Below, in pieces: positions 26,553 through 36,128 of a DNA stretch of 64,000 bases. The notes below the pieces were generated by a model, which was not told the origin of the DNA, did no database searches, and was given only the letters and a program-made list of their open reading frames with translations. The translations under genes were made by a program, and so were the position numbers. The stretch's first letter is position 1; the number at the start of each line of letters is the position of its first letter. The DNA is from Pelagicoccus enzymogenes (GTDB lineage Bacteria; Verrucomicrobiota; Verrucomicrobiia; Opitutales; Opitutaceae), in NCBI RefSeq assembly GCF_014803405.1, contig NZ_JACYFG010000036.1, forward strand, positions 186,001 through 250,000, read 5' to 3'.

Positions 26553-27662
26553 GTGAGGAACACGCGCACCATAATCCTAACCCTCAGCTTTGCCTGGGCT
26601 TCGGTTTCCACAGCGATAGCAGGCTTCAAACTGCAAGCTCCCGCCGGCACGTTTGCCCCTTCGGCTGAGATAACCCTGGCCCGACACGATGTCGACCAGC
26701 GTTCAACCGTACGCGTGTCAGCGAACCAATCGAATAGCGACGGATCCCTCGAGCTCGAACTGGGACAGGAACCCGGGATCTACGTGCTGAAAGGAAGCGA
26801 CGCGGCTGAGATTACGCTGGCGGTCGCGGAAGCGGAAACGATCAAGCTCAACCTGCGGGAGGGGAAACTGGTCGCTCACGGGTCTCCCGGAACCCAAATC
26901 CTCGAAAACTACGAATCCTTTCGCAAAGAGTCGCTCGCCCGGCTCGTGTATCCAACTCGCCGAAACATCAAGCAAGCGAAGTCGCGAGGAGCGTCCGACG
27001 ACGAAATCGTTCGCCTCACCCAAGCTGAAGTCGACGCCTACCAAGAGCATCTACAGGAGCTTAACGATTTCGTGATCGAGCGAGCGAAAGATACCATGGC
27101 CTTGTACGGAGCGTCCCTTCGCTTAAGCGGCGACTACCGACTCCAAGAACTCTCTCAACTCGTGGAAGCGTTCGCAGAGAGACACGGACCGATCCAAGCC
27201 ACCCAAAGCCTGCGGAAGCGAATCGATACCGCTCGCACAGTTGCCATCGGCGGCGTCGCTCCCGAGCTGAAAGGGAAGACTTTGGAGGGAGACGAGGTGT
27301 CGCTCAGCCAATACCGAGGGCGTTACGTGCTGGTCGACTTCTGGGCGAGTTGGTGTCCTCCTTGCCGTCTGGAAAACAAGCACTACTCCGAGCTCGTCAA
27401 AAAAGTCGCAGACAGGCGGTTCGAGATTTTCGCCGTGAATTTGGACACGACCGAGAAGGCATGGAGCCGAGCCGTTGAGCGAGACCAAGCGACCTGGGTG
27501 CACGTTTCCGACCTCCAAGGCTGGAATTCTCCGCTCGCAGCCGGCTACGGCGTAACCGCCCTGCCCGCTAGCTTCCTACTCGATCCGGACGGTCGCATCA
27601 TCGCCAAAAACCTGAGAGGCGAAGCCCTAGACAATGAGTTGAGGGACCTCGGACTGCTCTGA
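26553..27662 (+). CDS. Exported TlpA-like thioredoxin-fold protein
   Basis: A 369-residue protein with a signal peptide (ending STAIA) after a GTG start. The N-terminal 230 residues are a beta domain and a helical stretch, like those before the thioredoxin domain in Bacteroidetes and Verrucomicrobia TlpA homologues. The C-terminal thioredoxin domain (about 240-369) has YVLVDFWASWCPPCRLENKHYSELVKK with redox cysteines near 268 and 271, and the cis-proline in ALPASFLLDPDGRI. It probably reduces periplasmic disulfides, perhaps for cytochrome c maturation, but the neighbour is a peptidase rather than a cytochrome. Confidence 0.85.
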   Translation: MRNTRTIILTLSFAWASVSTAIAGFKLQAPAGTFAPSAEITLARHDVDQRSTVRVSANQSNSDGSLELELGQEPGIYVLKGSDAAEITLAVAEAETIKLNLREGKLVAHGSPGTQILENYESFRKESLARLVYPTRRNIKQAKSRGASDDEIVRLTQAEVDAYQEHLQELNDFVIERAKDTMALYGASLRLSGDYRLQELSQLVEAFAERHGPIQATQSLRKRIDTARTVAIGGVAPELKGKTLEGDEVSLSQYRGRYVLVDFWASWCPPCRLENKHYSELVKKVADRRFEIFAVNLDTTEKAWSRAVERDQATWVHVSDLQGWNSPLAAGYGVTALPASFLLDPDGRIIAKNLRGEALDNELRDLGLL

Positions 27663-28201
27663 GTTCGAAAACAGAGAAACGCTCGAAAACGCCCTCTCGC
27701 TTCCCCGGGGGGGCCGCCACGTCCCTACCGTCTCGGCTTCCAGCTAGCTATAATTTGCATTGACAGCCTTACTCGCCTCTAGTCCATTTCAGTTGCTTAA
27801 TTTAAGGTTAAATTAAATCGAGCCACTTACCCGCCTCCCCTTGCCCTGTTCCCAAATTTCCGTTCCCCACCCAAGAAGCTTGAAATTGATTTAACGCTTC
27901 ATCCTACCCTCGAATTCCTCCCCCCTTTAAATAGGGCAGCCCCAAGTACTCCTCCGAGAAAACTTCACTTCGACATCAAGAACGCAAATTTCCGAATCTA
28001 TGATTTAACGTTCTATCTTTGAGATTTACAGCATTTATCCCAAGCCAGTTTTCTATCCCAAGCCCTAACAAACTCCATTCGAGAAACTCCATTTCCCCAT
28101 CCAACAAGCAGCTTGGAAAGTTCGCTACCAATCCGCCTTTCCCTCTCTTGCTGGCTGTCCCCAAAACCACGCAACCCAGTCAAACCTACAATAAATCGCA
28201 C
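27663..28201. promoter_or_regulatory. Long leader and control region of the second TonB receptor
   Basis: This 539-bp gap has no convincing coding frame apart from an upstream extension of the receptor frame that lacks protein-like sequence. It contains a 20-bp palindrome (separate entry), TGATTTAACG at 27888 and 28001, TATCCCAAGCC at 28036-28046 and 28054-28064, and AACTCCATT at 28071 and 28085. The mass of short repeats suggests regulator binding sites or a structured leader. Confidence 0.5.
27797..27816. promoter_or_regulatory. Perfect palindrome TTAATTTAA-GG-TTAAATTAA
   Basis: Nine-base arms are perfectly complementary around GG, in an otherwise GC-richer region, about 385 bp upstream of the TonB receptor start. 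The AT-rich symmetric form is typical of an operator. Confidence 0.5.
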
Positions 28202-31200
28202 ATGAACAGACCTAGATACGACCAATCGAGAAGGCTCACGGGCCTTTTCCTGCTGACCAGCTCGCTCGCCATGGCGGGCACTGTCGCCAACGCCCAAGAC
28301 GACGTAGAGGACGAAGAAATCTTCGAACTCTCACCCTTCGAAGTCACCGCCGACGACTCGACAGGCTACCGAGCAACCGCATCCTTGGCGGGCACGCGCA
28401 TCAAAACGGACCTGAAGGACATCGCCTCCTCCATCAGCGTCGTCACAAAAGACTTTCTGCGCGATACCAACGCCACCGACAACCAGTCGCTCCTGACCTA
28501 CACCACGAATACCGAAGTCGGCGGCGTGGGAGGCAACTACGCCGGCGTCGGCAACACCTACATCGACGGCGTCAGCGAAGCGGCCAACTTCGCTTCCCCG
28601 AACAACAACACCCGCGTGCGCGGACTGGATTCGGCCGACAATACCCGCGACTACTTCCGCTCCGACATCCCTTGGGACTCCTACAACGTCGAACGCGTCG
28701 AGCTGCAACGCGGACCGAACTCCATCCTCTTCGGAATCGGCTCCCCCGCTGGTATCATCAACACCGGCATCAACCGGGCAAACTTCTCCAACGACAGCCA
28801 AGTTGAAATCGGCTTCGGCAGCTTCGGTTCCATCCGCACCACCTTCGATACCAACAAGACCTTGATCGAAGACGAGCTAGCCGTTCGCGTTTCCGTGCTT
28901 AACGAAAACCAGAAATACCGACAACGTCCAGCCCACGAGGACGATCGCCGCCTCTTCGTAGCCCTACGCTACAAGCCGAACTTCATGAATACCGATTCGA
29001 TTAGCACGCTCGTTCGGGCAAGCTACGAAGACGGCGACATCGAGGCCAATCGCCCCCGCGTCCTCCCGCCGCAGGATCGCATCACGCCTTTCTTCGACGC
29101 GAACGCCATCAACCGCCAGACTTGGGACCCCTACTACGCTTGGGAAGCCGGCGTGATCGGTTACCAAGGGTCCACCATCGACGGCGAGACCAAGAACTAC
29201 TGGACCGTGCAATACCCCGGTCCCAACATCCAAGCCACGTCCAACCCAGTCTTCGTTTTCGACGGTGCTAGCTCTTCCATGCCCGCAAGCTGGATGCAAG
29301 CCGGAGCCACCACCAACTGGGGTATCAACTCCGAAGGCAATCGCGACGCAGGTATCGACGGCATCCCTTACGGTTCCAACATCGGCATCGCGTCCTTCAA
29401 CGAGTTTGCCCAAAACGCCAACTACAACGGCGAGCCCGGATACCCTGCTGCCGAATCTGGCTTCTATAAGACCAAAGCCCTCACCGACGACTCCGTCTTC
29501 GACTTCTTCAACGTTCTCATCGACGGACCAAACAAGAAGGAATGGCAGAACTGGGACGCCCACAACCTCGCCTTCGAGCAAACGTTTCTCGATAACAAGC
29601 TCGGCTACGAGGTCGTGATCGACCGCCAATCCTACCAAGACGGCCAGACCCGTAACCTCAACGGATCCTACATCTCCGTGGACATTCGCGAAAACCTCAT
29701 GTACTACCCATGGGCTTACGAGAGCGATGGAGTCGTCGTGAAAAACCCGAACGCAGGGCGCGCTTTCGTCGGCTCCTCCACGCGCGGCACAAATTCCGCC
29801 CGCTTTACCGAACGTGAAAACGACCGCCTCACCGCTTTCGCGGATCTCGACTTCCGCGATATGCTGGGCGACAACGCTATCGGCAAGCTCCTCGGACGCC
29901 ACACCATCAACGGCGTGTATTCGGACACTTCATACGAAACCGAATCACGAGACTGGATCCGCTACGCCGTGGAGCCTTCCTGGTCCGACGCGTACGGAAA
30001 CGAAAACGGCGGCCTCGTAAACGGGGATGTCGTGCTCGACTGGATGACCTACCTGAGCGGCGACCTCCGAAACACAAGCTCGGCAAGCGGGTTGCAGCTA
30101 GCTGGTATCACCGGGATCCAGAACATTTCTGGCAGCTACGACATTCCTTACTTCGATTCCACTTGGAATGCGTCCGTCTCGCCCGGCGCCGCTTGGAACG
30201 ACCCCACCATCATCAACGGAGAATCCCAAGCGAGCTTCCAGTCCGAGAATCCTCTCAACTACGTTGGTTGGGTCAGTCGTCCTTTCAATATTCTCAACGC
30301 GGACGAGGGAGATATCGACCAGCTCTACACCGGCGTATCCAAAAACCTGATCACGACCAAGTCCAAGGGAATCACCTGGCAAGGTCGCTTCTTCGACGGA
30401 CTCGTCGTTCCGACTTGGGGCTATCGCGAAGACACGCAGTCACTGATCCAAGGCAACTCGACCGCAGCGTTCGAGGACAATGGAGTTGCGAAGGTGAATC
30501 CTGACTACACGGGCGACGAATTCTCCATCACCGGTAGCAGCACCAGCTGGGGTGTCGTAGTACACACTCCTCAGTTTATCGCCGAAAAGCTCCCAGCGGG
30601 CACGACAGTGTCGCTCAACTACAACAGCGGACGGAACATGCGCGTCGAAAACCGCTTCGGCTTCGGCGGCAACCCTCTGCCCAACGCCGCCGGTTCGACC
30701 GAAGACTACGGCTTCGCAATCTCGACCCTGGACGATCGCCTCACCTTCAAGGCCACCTTCTACGAAACGAAGGTAGAAAACGCAAACATCTCCAGCGTAT
30801 CCAGCGAAACCGCGACCCTCGGAAACAACACTTACTACCTCCGCAACCTCGAGGCTTGGGGAACCGCATCCGCGCTCCTCGACCTGGCTGGCCGCGAAGT
30901 ATCCGCCGATCCAGATACCTATGCAGACTACACCGGCGTTCTGGGCTGGGGCTGGTACTGGAACTGGGCTCAAGTTGACGGAAACGGCGTCGCAGGAGCC
31001 GAAGACTTCCCCGGAGCTTGGGACGCGGCTTACAACGACGTAAGCTCCGACGTGTTCACCGACCACCCATCCACCATCGCCCAAACCGAGGCGGTCAACT
31101 CTTGGTTGGCGCAAATGAACGATCAATCCTGGTTCGACGCTTACGGTTTCTCCGTGGACGTGGACAAGGTTAAGGCTGGCGACTGGATCGGCGGCATCGA

Positions 31201-31930
31201 AGGATGGACTCCCACAGCTGGCGTTGGCGGCGTTCAACCCGCAGGTGGCGGCCGAATCAATGGCGTTTGGCCAACCGGCACCGTTTCGTACGTGTCCAAG
31301 GGCGTTGAATACGAACTGCTCGGCAACCTCACGAAGAACTGGTCGGTTGCCATGAACGTCTCGAAGACCGACGCCTACCAAACCGGCTTGGGCGAAGATC
31401 TCGTCAACTACATCGAAGCCGCATACGAAAAGTACCAAAGCCCAGCCGGCGATCTCCGACTCTGGTGGGGTGGCGACAACACCGTGCGCGCCTACTTCAA
31501 CAACAACATTTGGGCAGCCTACCAGTTCCAAGTCCAAACCAACGGCAAGCTCGCCGCCGAGCTCTCACCGTGGTCCGCGAATCTGGTCACCAACTACACA
31601 ATCGGAGACGGCGCTTTCGCAGGCCTGAACCTCGGTGGCGGATACCGTTGGAAAGACGGCAAGATCCTCGGCTACGGTCTCAACGCCGCCCAAGACAACC
31701 TCGATATCAACAAGCCCTACTGGAGCGACAGCGAAGGCCACTTCGACTTCTGGGCTGGCAAGAACATCGACTTGAACGACCGCGTCACCTGGCGCGTCCA
31801 GCTCAACCTCCGCAACGTTGGAGAAGACCCGAAGCTAAAGCCACTTTCCGTCCAACCGGACGGAAGCCCGGGCAACTACAGCATCCAGGAGGGCATGACT
31901 TGGCAACTCACCAACACCTTCTCGTTCTAG
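28202..31930 (+). CDS. Large TonB-dependent receptor
   Basis: A 1242-residue outer-membrane receptor, larger than most (typical 700-1000). I chose the ATG at 28202 because it gives MNRPRYDQSRRLTGLFLLTSSLAMAGTVANAQ, a good signal peptide; the open frame continues upstream without protein-like sequence. The mature end begins DDVEDEEIFELSPFEVTADDSTGY, the TonB-box-like motif common in this class of bacteria. The plug domain follows (IASSISVVTKDFLRDTNATDNQSLLTYTTNTEVGG, ERVELQRGPNSILFGIGSPAGIINTGIN). The long barrel ends in LTNTFSF with a terminal Phe. A terminator follows, so it is monocistronic. The ligand is unknown. Confidence 0.93.
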   Translation: MNRPRYDQSRRLTGLFLLTSSLAMAGTVANAQDDVEDEEIFELSPFEVTADDSTGYRATASLAGTRIKTDLKDIASSISVVTKDFLRDTNATDNQSLLTYTTNTEVGGVGGNYAGVGNTYIDGVSEAANFASPNNNTRVRGLDSADNTRDYFRSDIPWDSYNVERVELQRGPNSILFGIGSPAGIINTGINRANFSNDSQVEIGFGSFGSIRTTFDTNKTLIEDELAVRVSVLNENQKYRQRPAHEDDRRLFVALRYKPNFMNTDSISTLVRASYEDGDIEANRPRVLPPQDRITPFFDANAINRQTWDPYYAWEAGVIGYQGSTIDGETKNYWTVQYPGPNIQATSNPVFVFDGASSSMPASWMQAGATTNWGINSEGNRDAGIDGIPYGSNIGIASFNEFAQNANYNGEPGYPAAESGFYKTKALTDDSVFDFFNVLIDGPNKKEWQNWDAHNLAFEQTFLDNKLGYEVVIDRQSYQDGQTRNLNGSYISVDIRENLMYYPWAYESDGVVVKNPNAGRAFVGSSTRGTNSARFTERENDRLTAFADLDFRDMLGDNAIGKLLGRHTINGVYSDTSYETESRDWIRYAVEPSWSDAYGNENGGLVNGDVVLDWMTYLSGDLRNTSSASGLQLAGITGIQNISGSYDIPYFDSTWNASVSPGAAWNDPTIINGESQASFQSENPLNYVGWVSRPFNILNADEGDIDQLYTGVSKNLITTKSKGITWQGRFFDGLVVPTWGYREDTQSLIQGNSTAAFEDNGVAKVNPDYTGDEFSITGSSTSWGVVVHTPQFIAEKLPAGTTVSLNYNSGRNMRVENRFGFGGNPLPNAAGSTEDYGFAISTLDDRLTFKATFYETKVENANISSVSSETATLGNNTYYLRNLEAWGTASALLDLAGREVSADPDTYADYTGVLGWGWYWNWAQVDGNGVAGAEDFPGAWDAAYNDVSSDVFTDHPSTIAQTEAVNSWLAQMNDQSWFDAYGFSVDVDKVKAGDWIGGIEGWTPTAGVGGVQPAGGGRINGVWPTGTVSYVSKGVEYELLGNLTKNWSVAMNVSKTDAYQTGLGEDLVNYIEAAYEKYQSPAGDLRLWWGGDNTVRAYFNNNIWAAYQFQVQTNGKLAAELSPWSANLVTNYTIGDGAFAGLNLGGGYRWKDGKILGYGLNAAQDNLDINKPYWSDSEGHFDFWAGKNIDLNDRVTWRVQLNLRNVGEDPKLKPLSVQPDGSPGNYSIQEGMTWQLTNTFSF

Positions 31931-31952
31931 CGGTAGCTTGAACGCCACGATT

Positions 31953-31980
31953 GGACCCTTCGCAAGGAGGGTCCTTTTTT
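31953..31980 (+). terminator. Rho-independent terminator after TonB receptor
   Basis: Stem GGACCCT / AGGGTCC (31953-31959 with 31968-31974) followed by six Ts, 22 bases past the stop codon. Confidence 0.9.
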
Positions 31981-32028
31981 GGGGCCACTCCAAATGCAGT
32001 GGAATCACTCCCGCAACACGGAGGTCGT

Positions 32029-32073
32029 CCCTCCATTTTCATTCGTTATGGAGGGACCGGTTCCACCCGGTCC
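32029..32073. repeat. Two adjacent inverted repeats between convergent genes
   Basis: CCCTCCAT and ATGGAGGG (32029-32036, 32048-32055) form an 8-bp stem, and GGACCGG with CCGGTCC (32054-32060, 32067-32073) a 7-bp stem. The two overlap by two bases. No T-run follows on either strand. They lie between the terminator of the receptor gene and the end of the TPR gene, and may help end the minus-strand transcript. Confidence 0.5.
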
Positions 32074-32103
32074 GCTATGCAGCAGCCGGTCGCCGCCTCT
32101 TCC

Positions 32104-32853
32104 TTACTCCAAACCAGCCAAAGCCGCTTGAGCCGCAGAGTGATCCGGATCAATCGCCAAGGTTTTCTCAAAGGAGGCCCTCGCGTCCTCCACCTTTCCG
32201 TTCGCTTGCTGCAAGGTGCCACGCTTGAAGTAGACCCAGGCCTCATCGGACTTAAGAGCGATCGCTGAATCGTATGCTGCGATCGCATCGTCGAAGCGTT
32301 TCTCCTTCTCAGCAATCAATGCCGCTTCGAGGTGACCCATGTACGGATTGATGCGGGCGATCTGCGCCGCATGCTCTTTCGCCTTCTTCATGCTGCCACC
32401 GCCGATCGCCGGCGCATTCATGTAGTAGCGCGAAAGCCCGATGTGGGCGCCAAGATGGTCAGGATCCGCTTTCACCGCAGCCTTGTATTGGTCCATGGCC
32501 CGCATGTAAACCGGCCCTGCTTGGAACATGTTCATCTCCTGGCCTCGCAGGATCAAGGCGTATCCATAATCTGCAAGATAGTCCGCATTGTCCTTAACCA
32601 AACGGTTCGCCTTTTCCAACGCGGCAACTGCAGCCTCGTTTTCCTTCAATCCGATTAGGGCCTTACCGAACAGATAATACGCTTCGCCGCTCCCTCCGTC
32701 GGCCCCTGTCAACGCTTCGCCAATAGACTTTGCTTTCGCCCAATCCTCAGTTTCTACAGCATTTCGCAAATCATCTATTTCACCGGCATGCCCAGCTGCG
32801 CTAGCAGACACTGAAACCGTCACGAGGACCGCTACACTAATCAATCTTTTCAT
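32104..32853 (-). CDS. Exported TPR-repeat protein
   Basis: About 249 residues from the ATG at 32853 (MKRLISVAVLVTVSVSASAAGHA, a clear signal peptide; an ATG four codons earlier is also possible). The mature chain is tetratricopeptide repeats, e.g. GEAYYLFGKALIGLKENEAAVAALEKANRL and AWVYFKRGTLQQANGKVEDARASFEKTLAIDPDHSAAQAALA. TPR proteins scaffold protein contacts; no enzyme motif is seen. It starts 28 bases after the ABC permease gene, so it is probably co-transcribed with it and acts in the periplasm alongside the permease. Confidence 0.85.
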   Translation of the reverse strand: MKRLISVAVLVTVSVSASAAGHAGEIDDLRNAVETEDWAKAKSIGEALTGADGGSGEAYYLFGKALIGLKENEAAVAALEKANRLVKDNADYLADYGYALILRGQEMNMFQAGPVYMRAMDQYKAAVKADPDHLGAHIGLSRYYMNAPAIGGGSMKKAKEHAAQIARINPYMGHLEAALIAEKEKRFDDAIAAYDSAIALKSDEAWVYFKRGTLQQANGKVEDARASFEKTLAIDPDHSAAQAALAGLE

Positions 32854-32881
32854 AATCGTATCCATTTATTGGATTCTCCAA

Positions 32882-35308
32882 TCAGATCGACCGCAGGATC
32901 TCCTGCGGATTCGAGCGGGTGATGCGATCCGAGACGAACCAAGTGGTCGCCACGCTGGCCAACGCGATGACGAGGATCAAAAGGAAGCTCGCCCCGAAGA
33001 AGAAGGCATCGAGATTTCCTCCAAACTGTTGATAGTAGCGATAGCTCGCAGCGAATAGCCCAACGCCGATCACGCAGCCCGCCGACAGAGGAACGACCAA
33101 TCGCCGTACCACCAATCCATTGAGCTGACCAATTTTTGCGCCGAGCGCCAATCGGATCCCCCACTCCCGAGAACGTTCCGATACGTTGAACGCCATTTGC
33201 GAGCCAATGCCGAAGAGCGACAGCAACAGTGTCGCGCTCCCAAAGCCGACAAATACCAAATACATCAGCGACTGTATGGAAAGCTGCCGTTCAAGCACGG
33301 AATCTATCGTTTCCATGGTGATTCCCACTTCCGGATATTGCTGTTTCATAAGCGTCTCAAAACGCTCAATGTTGAACGCATCAGCGTTTCGTACACGCGT
33401 GACAAAGGTGCCGAAGATCCATGGTCCCTGCTCGTAAGGAACGTATATCATGGGCTTCGGGTCGTCCGTCACATTCGTTTGGGCATAGTCACCCACCACG
33501 CCGACCACCTGGCGAAACTGAGGTACCAGCCATGGCATGATTTGCACCTGCTGACTCATCGGATCTTCGCCCGCAACCAGGAACTTTTCCACAAATGCTT
33601 GATTGACCAAAGCGACTTTCTGGGATTCCCGATTATCCCACTCCGAAAAGTTACGTCCAGAAACGAGCGAGATGTCCAACGTATCCAAATAATCTTTACT
33701 GATGGTGTTGTAAACTGCCGTGATAGCTTCCTCGCGTTCAGCCGCCAAATCGCGCCCCTGCATCTGAAAACCGAATTCAAGATCGTATCCGGCCAGCGGA
33801 GGACTGGAAGACAGCACGCTTTCGACCACTTCCTCCTGAGACTCAAGCCATTGATCCATCTCCGTGTAAAACGCGGCGAGCCCAGGCAAGTCGAACATGC
33901 GCGATTCCCCCGGCGAAACCGTGATCATAACCAAGTCGTCCTCCGAAAAGCCAAGCTCAAGGTCTTGCAAGCGACGGTACTCGTGTACAACGAGCAACGC
34001 CGCCTGCAAGATTGCTACTGCTACCGCTATCTGGCCCACTAGCAAAGCGGCGCGGCTGCGGCCGCTTTCACGGCTCAAGCCGTGGCGAGACTCGCCGCTT
34101 TTGATGATGTCATTGGTATTCGCTCGCACCACCTGCACCGCTGGAAGCAGGCCAAAACTGAGACTGGAAAGAAGAGCGATCAGGCCGATGGTCCACGCCA
34201 GATCCGCCGTCATGCCGACTTCGTTGAGGCGCGGCAAAAACATCGCCGGCAGCACGGAATCGATATTTGCGATGAAGAGCGCCGCCAAGCCCCAGCCGAC
34301 AGCGCAGCCCGCGAAGCAAATCGCGCACGACTCCATAAAAGCCCGGGCCATCGCCTGCTTCGGACTCTCGCCAATCGCCTGCCGCACCCCATTCTCCGAA
34401 CGACGCTGCAGGCCGCTGATCAACTGGATGTTGGCGAGGTTCAAACAAGTCGCGAACATTACAAGGCTCACTGCCACCAAGATTAAAAGCAGCGGAGTCG
34501 AATAGTCGCCGACGATGATCGTCTGCAACGAATCCATCGTCGCACCGCGACGACGATTGGTACCGGGAAACTGCTCCTCTAGATCGTCAGCGATGCGCGC
34601 GAGCTCCTGCCTCGCCGCTTCTGGACTCACTCCCGGCTTTAAGCGGCCGACCACGTTCCAATAGCGAGCGTCACGCACGAAGTACTCGCCCGTGACATCG
34701 GGAAAAGGAGTCCAGACATTAACGAAGGACGGCTCGTTGAAGGTCTTCGGCATCACGCCCACGACCTGGTATGCCGCCTCGTCCAACCAGATGGACTTCC
34801 CGACGATCTCCCGATCTCCACCGAACTCCTTTCGCCAGAGCTCATAGCTGATGACGACCGACCGGGCTGCCTCAGAAGAGAAGTCGTCAGGGCTGAAGAA
34901 CGTGCCGAGTTCGGTGTGGATCTTTAGCACGTCCGCAAAGTCCCTCGTCACGCGCGCCCCGAAAAGCTGCCGCGTGTTGTCGAACTCGTCCTTGTAGTTC
35001 AAATACTGCGAGCGGTACCCAAACAAACCGGTAAAGGACTCCTGCCGCTCGCGGAAGTCGCGAAAATCGGCCAATGCCATGAAGTTCACGACCTCCCCCG
35101 TCTTTTCGTCGACCGACTGAATCCCGTAGAGCTCATGGCTTTCCGGAAAGGGCAAAGGCTGACGGACCACCGTGTCGGTGATGGTCCAGAGAATCGCTAC
35201 GGCAGCCGAACCGAGAGCGAGCAAAGCGACTGAGAGCAGGGCTTGGAAGGGTTTGCGTTTCCAGTAGCGGACGGAATCGCGGACAAGGAGGCGAGGGTAA
35301 ATCGACAT
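32882..35308 (-). CDS. ADOP-type ABC transporter permease (MacB/FtsX family)
   Basis: An 808-residue permease with two MacB-type periplasmic core domains and two FtsX-type membrane domains (helices near residues 21-40, 265-290, 320-345, 370-395, 425-450 and 680-800). Stretches such as YQVVGVMPKTF, NVVGRLKPGVSPEAARQELARIADDL and RSREWGIRLALGAKIGQLNGLVVRRLVVPLSAG are typical of the duplicated permeases abundant in Acidobacteria and Verrucomicrobia. No ATPase gene is adjacent, as is common for this group. The start at 35308 (MSIYPRLLVRDSVRYWKRKPF) is preferred over 35350. It is preceded by a motif also found upstream of the kinase gene, linking it to the two-component system. Confidence 0.85.
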   Translation of the reverse strand: MSIYPRLLVRDSVRYWKRKPFQALLSVALLALGSAAVAILWTITDTVVRQPLPFPESHELYGIQSVDEKTGEVVNFMALADFRDFRERQESFTGLFGYRSQYLNYKDEFDNTRQLFGARVTRDFADVLKIHTELGTFFSPDDFSSEAARSVVISYELWRKEFGGDREIVGKSIWLDEAAYQVVGVMPKTFNEPSFVNVWTPFPDVTGEYFVRDARYWNVVGRLKPGVSPEAARQELARIADDLEEQFPGTNRRRGATMDSLQTIIVGDYSTPLLLILVAVSLVMFATCLNLANIQLISGLQRRSENGVRQAIGESPKQAMARAFMESCAICFAGCAVGWGLAALFIANIDSVLPAMFLPRLNEVGMTADLAWTIGLIALLSSLSFGLLPAVQVVRANTNDIIKSGESRHGLSRESGRSRAALLVGQIAVAVAILQAALLVVHEYRRLQDLELGFSEDDLVMITVSPGESRMFDLPGLAAFYTEMDQWLESQEEVVESVLSSSPPLAGYDLEFGFQMQGRDLAAEREEAITAVYNTISKDYLDTLDISLVSGRNFSEWDNRESQKVALVNQAFVEKFLVAGEDPMSQQVQIMPWLVPQFRQVVGVVGDYAQTNVTDDPKPMIYVPYEQGPWIFGTFVTRVRNADAFNIERFETLMKQQYPEVGITMETIDSVLERQLSIQSLMYLVFVGFGSATLLLSLFGIGSQMAFNVSERSREWGIRLALGAKIGQLNGLVVRRLVVPLSAGCVIGVGLFAASYRYYQQFGGNLDAFFFGASFLLILVIALASVATTWFVSDRITRSNPQEILRSI

Positions 35309-35339
35309 GATCGGAGTATGGCGTAAGGTTCGACTTTTG

Positions 35340-35358
35340 TGACGTGCCAAAGGTCATG
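35340..35358 (-). promoter_or_regulatory. Candidate response-regulator site upstream of the permease gene
   Basis: TGACGTGCCAAAGGTCATG (plus-strand reading) matches 37453-37471 at 15 of 19 positions. It lies 31 bp upstream of the permease start codon. Its outer bases TGAC/GTCA are inverted. A third related half lies at 35377-35387 (CATGCCTTTGG), which forms an inverted repeat with CCAAAGGTCATG here, one base bulged. Confidence 0.55.
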
Positions 35359-35465
35359 TTCGGGGTAAAAAACCGCCATGCCTTTGGTCATCCCCTTCTA
35401 CCCTCTACCCCAGGGAGAGAGTCCAGGTTGCAGAAAAGCAGCTCTTGCGAGAGCCAACACTCGCC

Positions 35466-36128
35466 TCAGATCAAGCCCAAGTCGCGGGCCATCAATGCCG
35501 CTTGAGTCCGATCCAAAACCCCCAGCTTGCCGAGCACGTTCGAAACGTGGTTCTTGACGGTGCCTTCCGCCAGCGAGAGGTGCCCTGCGATCTCCTTGTT
35601 GCTGCATCCACGCGAAAGCCAAACAAGCACCTCCTCCTCTCTTACCGAAAGCGGTTCCAGCAGCTTGACTGCCTTCTTTTCCGTAGCAGCTGGCGCAGAC
35701 ATGCGGGAAAACTCCGCCAAAACCTTAGAGGCAATCGACGGCTGCAGGAAGGACTCCCCCGCGCTGACCGTTCGAATCGCGTCAACCAGCTGCTTCGACG
35801 GCGTATCCTTCAAAAGGTAGCCGGACGCTCCCGCCTTCAAAGCCTCGAAAACCCGCTCGTCGTCGTCAAAGGTAGTGAGCGTCAGGACGTTCACCTCGGG
35901 CAGTTCCTGCTTGATCGCCTTCGTCGCTGCTACCCCATCCATAATCGGCATATTCAGGTCCATCAAAACGATCGAAGGTTTGAGCCTTCGACAAGCCTCC
36001 AAGGCTTCTTGCCCGTTGGCGCAATCGCCTACGATTTCCAGCGATTCGTCAAGGGACAACAATGTCCTCAAACCTTCGAGAAACAAGGACTGGTCGTCAG
36101 CCAATACTATTCTGATGCGATCGCTCAT
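35466..36128 (-). CDS. NarL/FixJ-family response regulator
   Basis: A 220-residue regulator with a receiver domain (residues 4-120: acidic pocket Asp11/Asp12, phosphorylated Asp57 in LMDLNM, switch Thr about 87, Lys about 107 in YLLKD) and a LuxR-type helix-turn-helix (about 155-215; LSVREEEVLVWLSRGCSNKEIAGHLSLAEGTVKNHVSNVLGKLGV). All key residues are present. It overlaps the kinase gene by four bases and is its obvious partner. The two shared motifs upstream of the kinase and permease genes are its likely binding sites. Confidence 0.95.
   Translation of the reverse strand: MSDRIRIVLADDQSLFLEGLRTLLSLDESLEIVGDCANGQEALEACRRLKPSIVLMDLNMPIMDGVAATKAIKQELPEVNVLTLTTFDDDERVFEALKAGASGYLLKDTPSKQLVDAIRTVSAGESFLQPSIASKVLAEFSRMSAPAATEKKAVKLLEPLSVREEEVLVWLSRGCSNKEIAGHLSLAEGTVKNHVSNVLGKLGVLDRTQAALMARDLGLI

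Noticed and set aside
28019-28201. N-terminal extension of the second TonB receptor
   Set aside because: The 61 extra codons are Pro/Ser-rich and precede a normal signal peptide; the ATG at 28202 is a better start.
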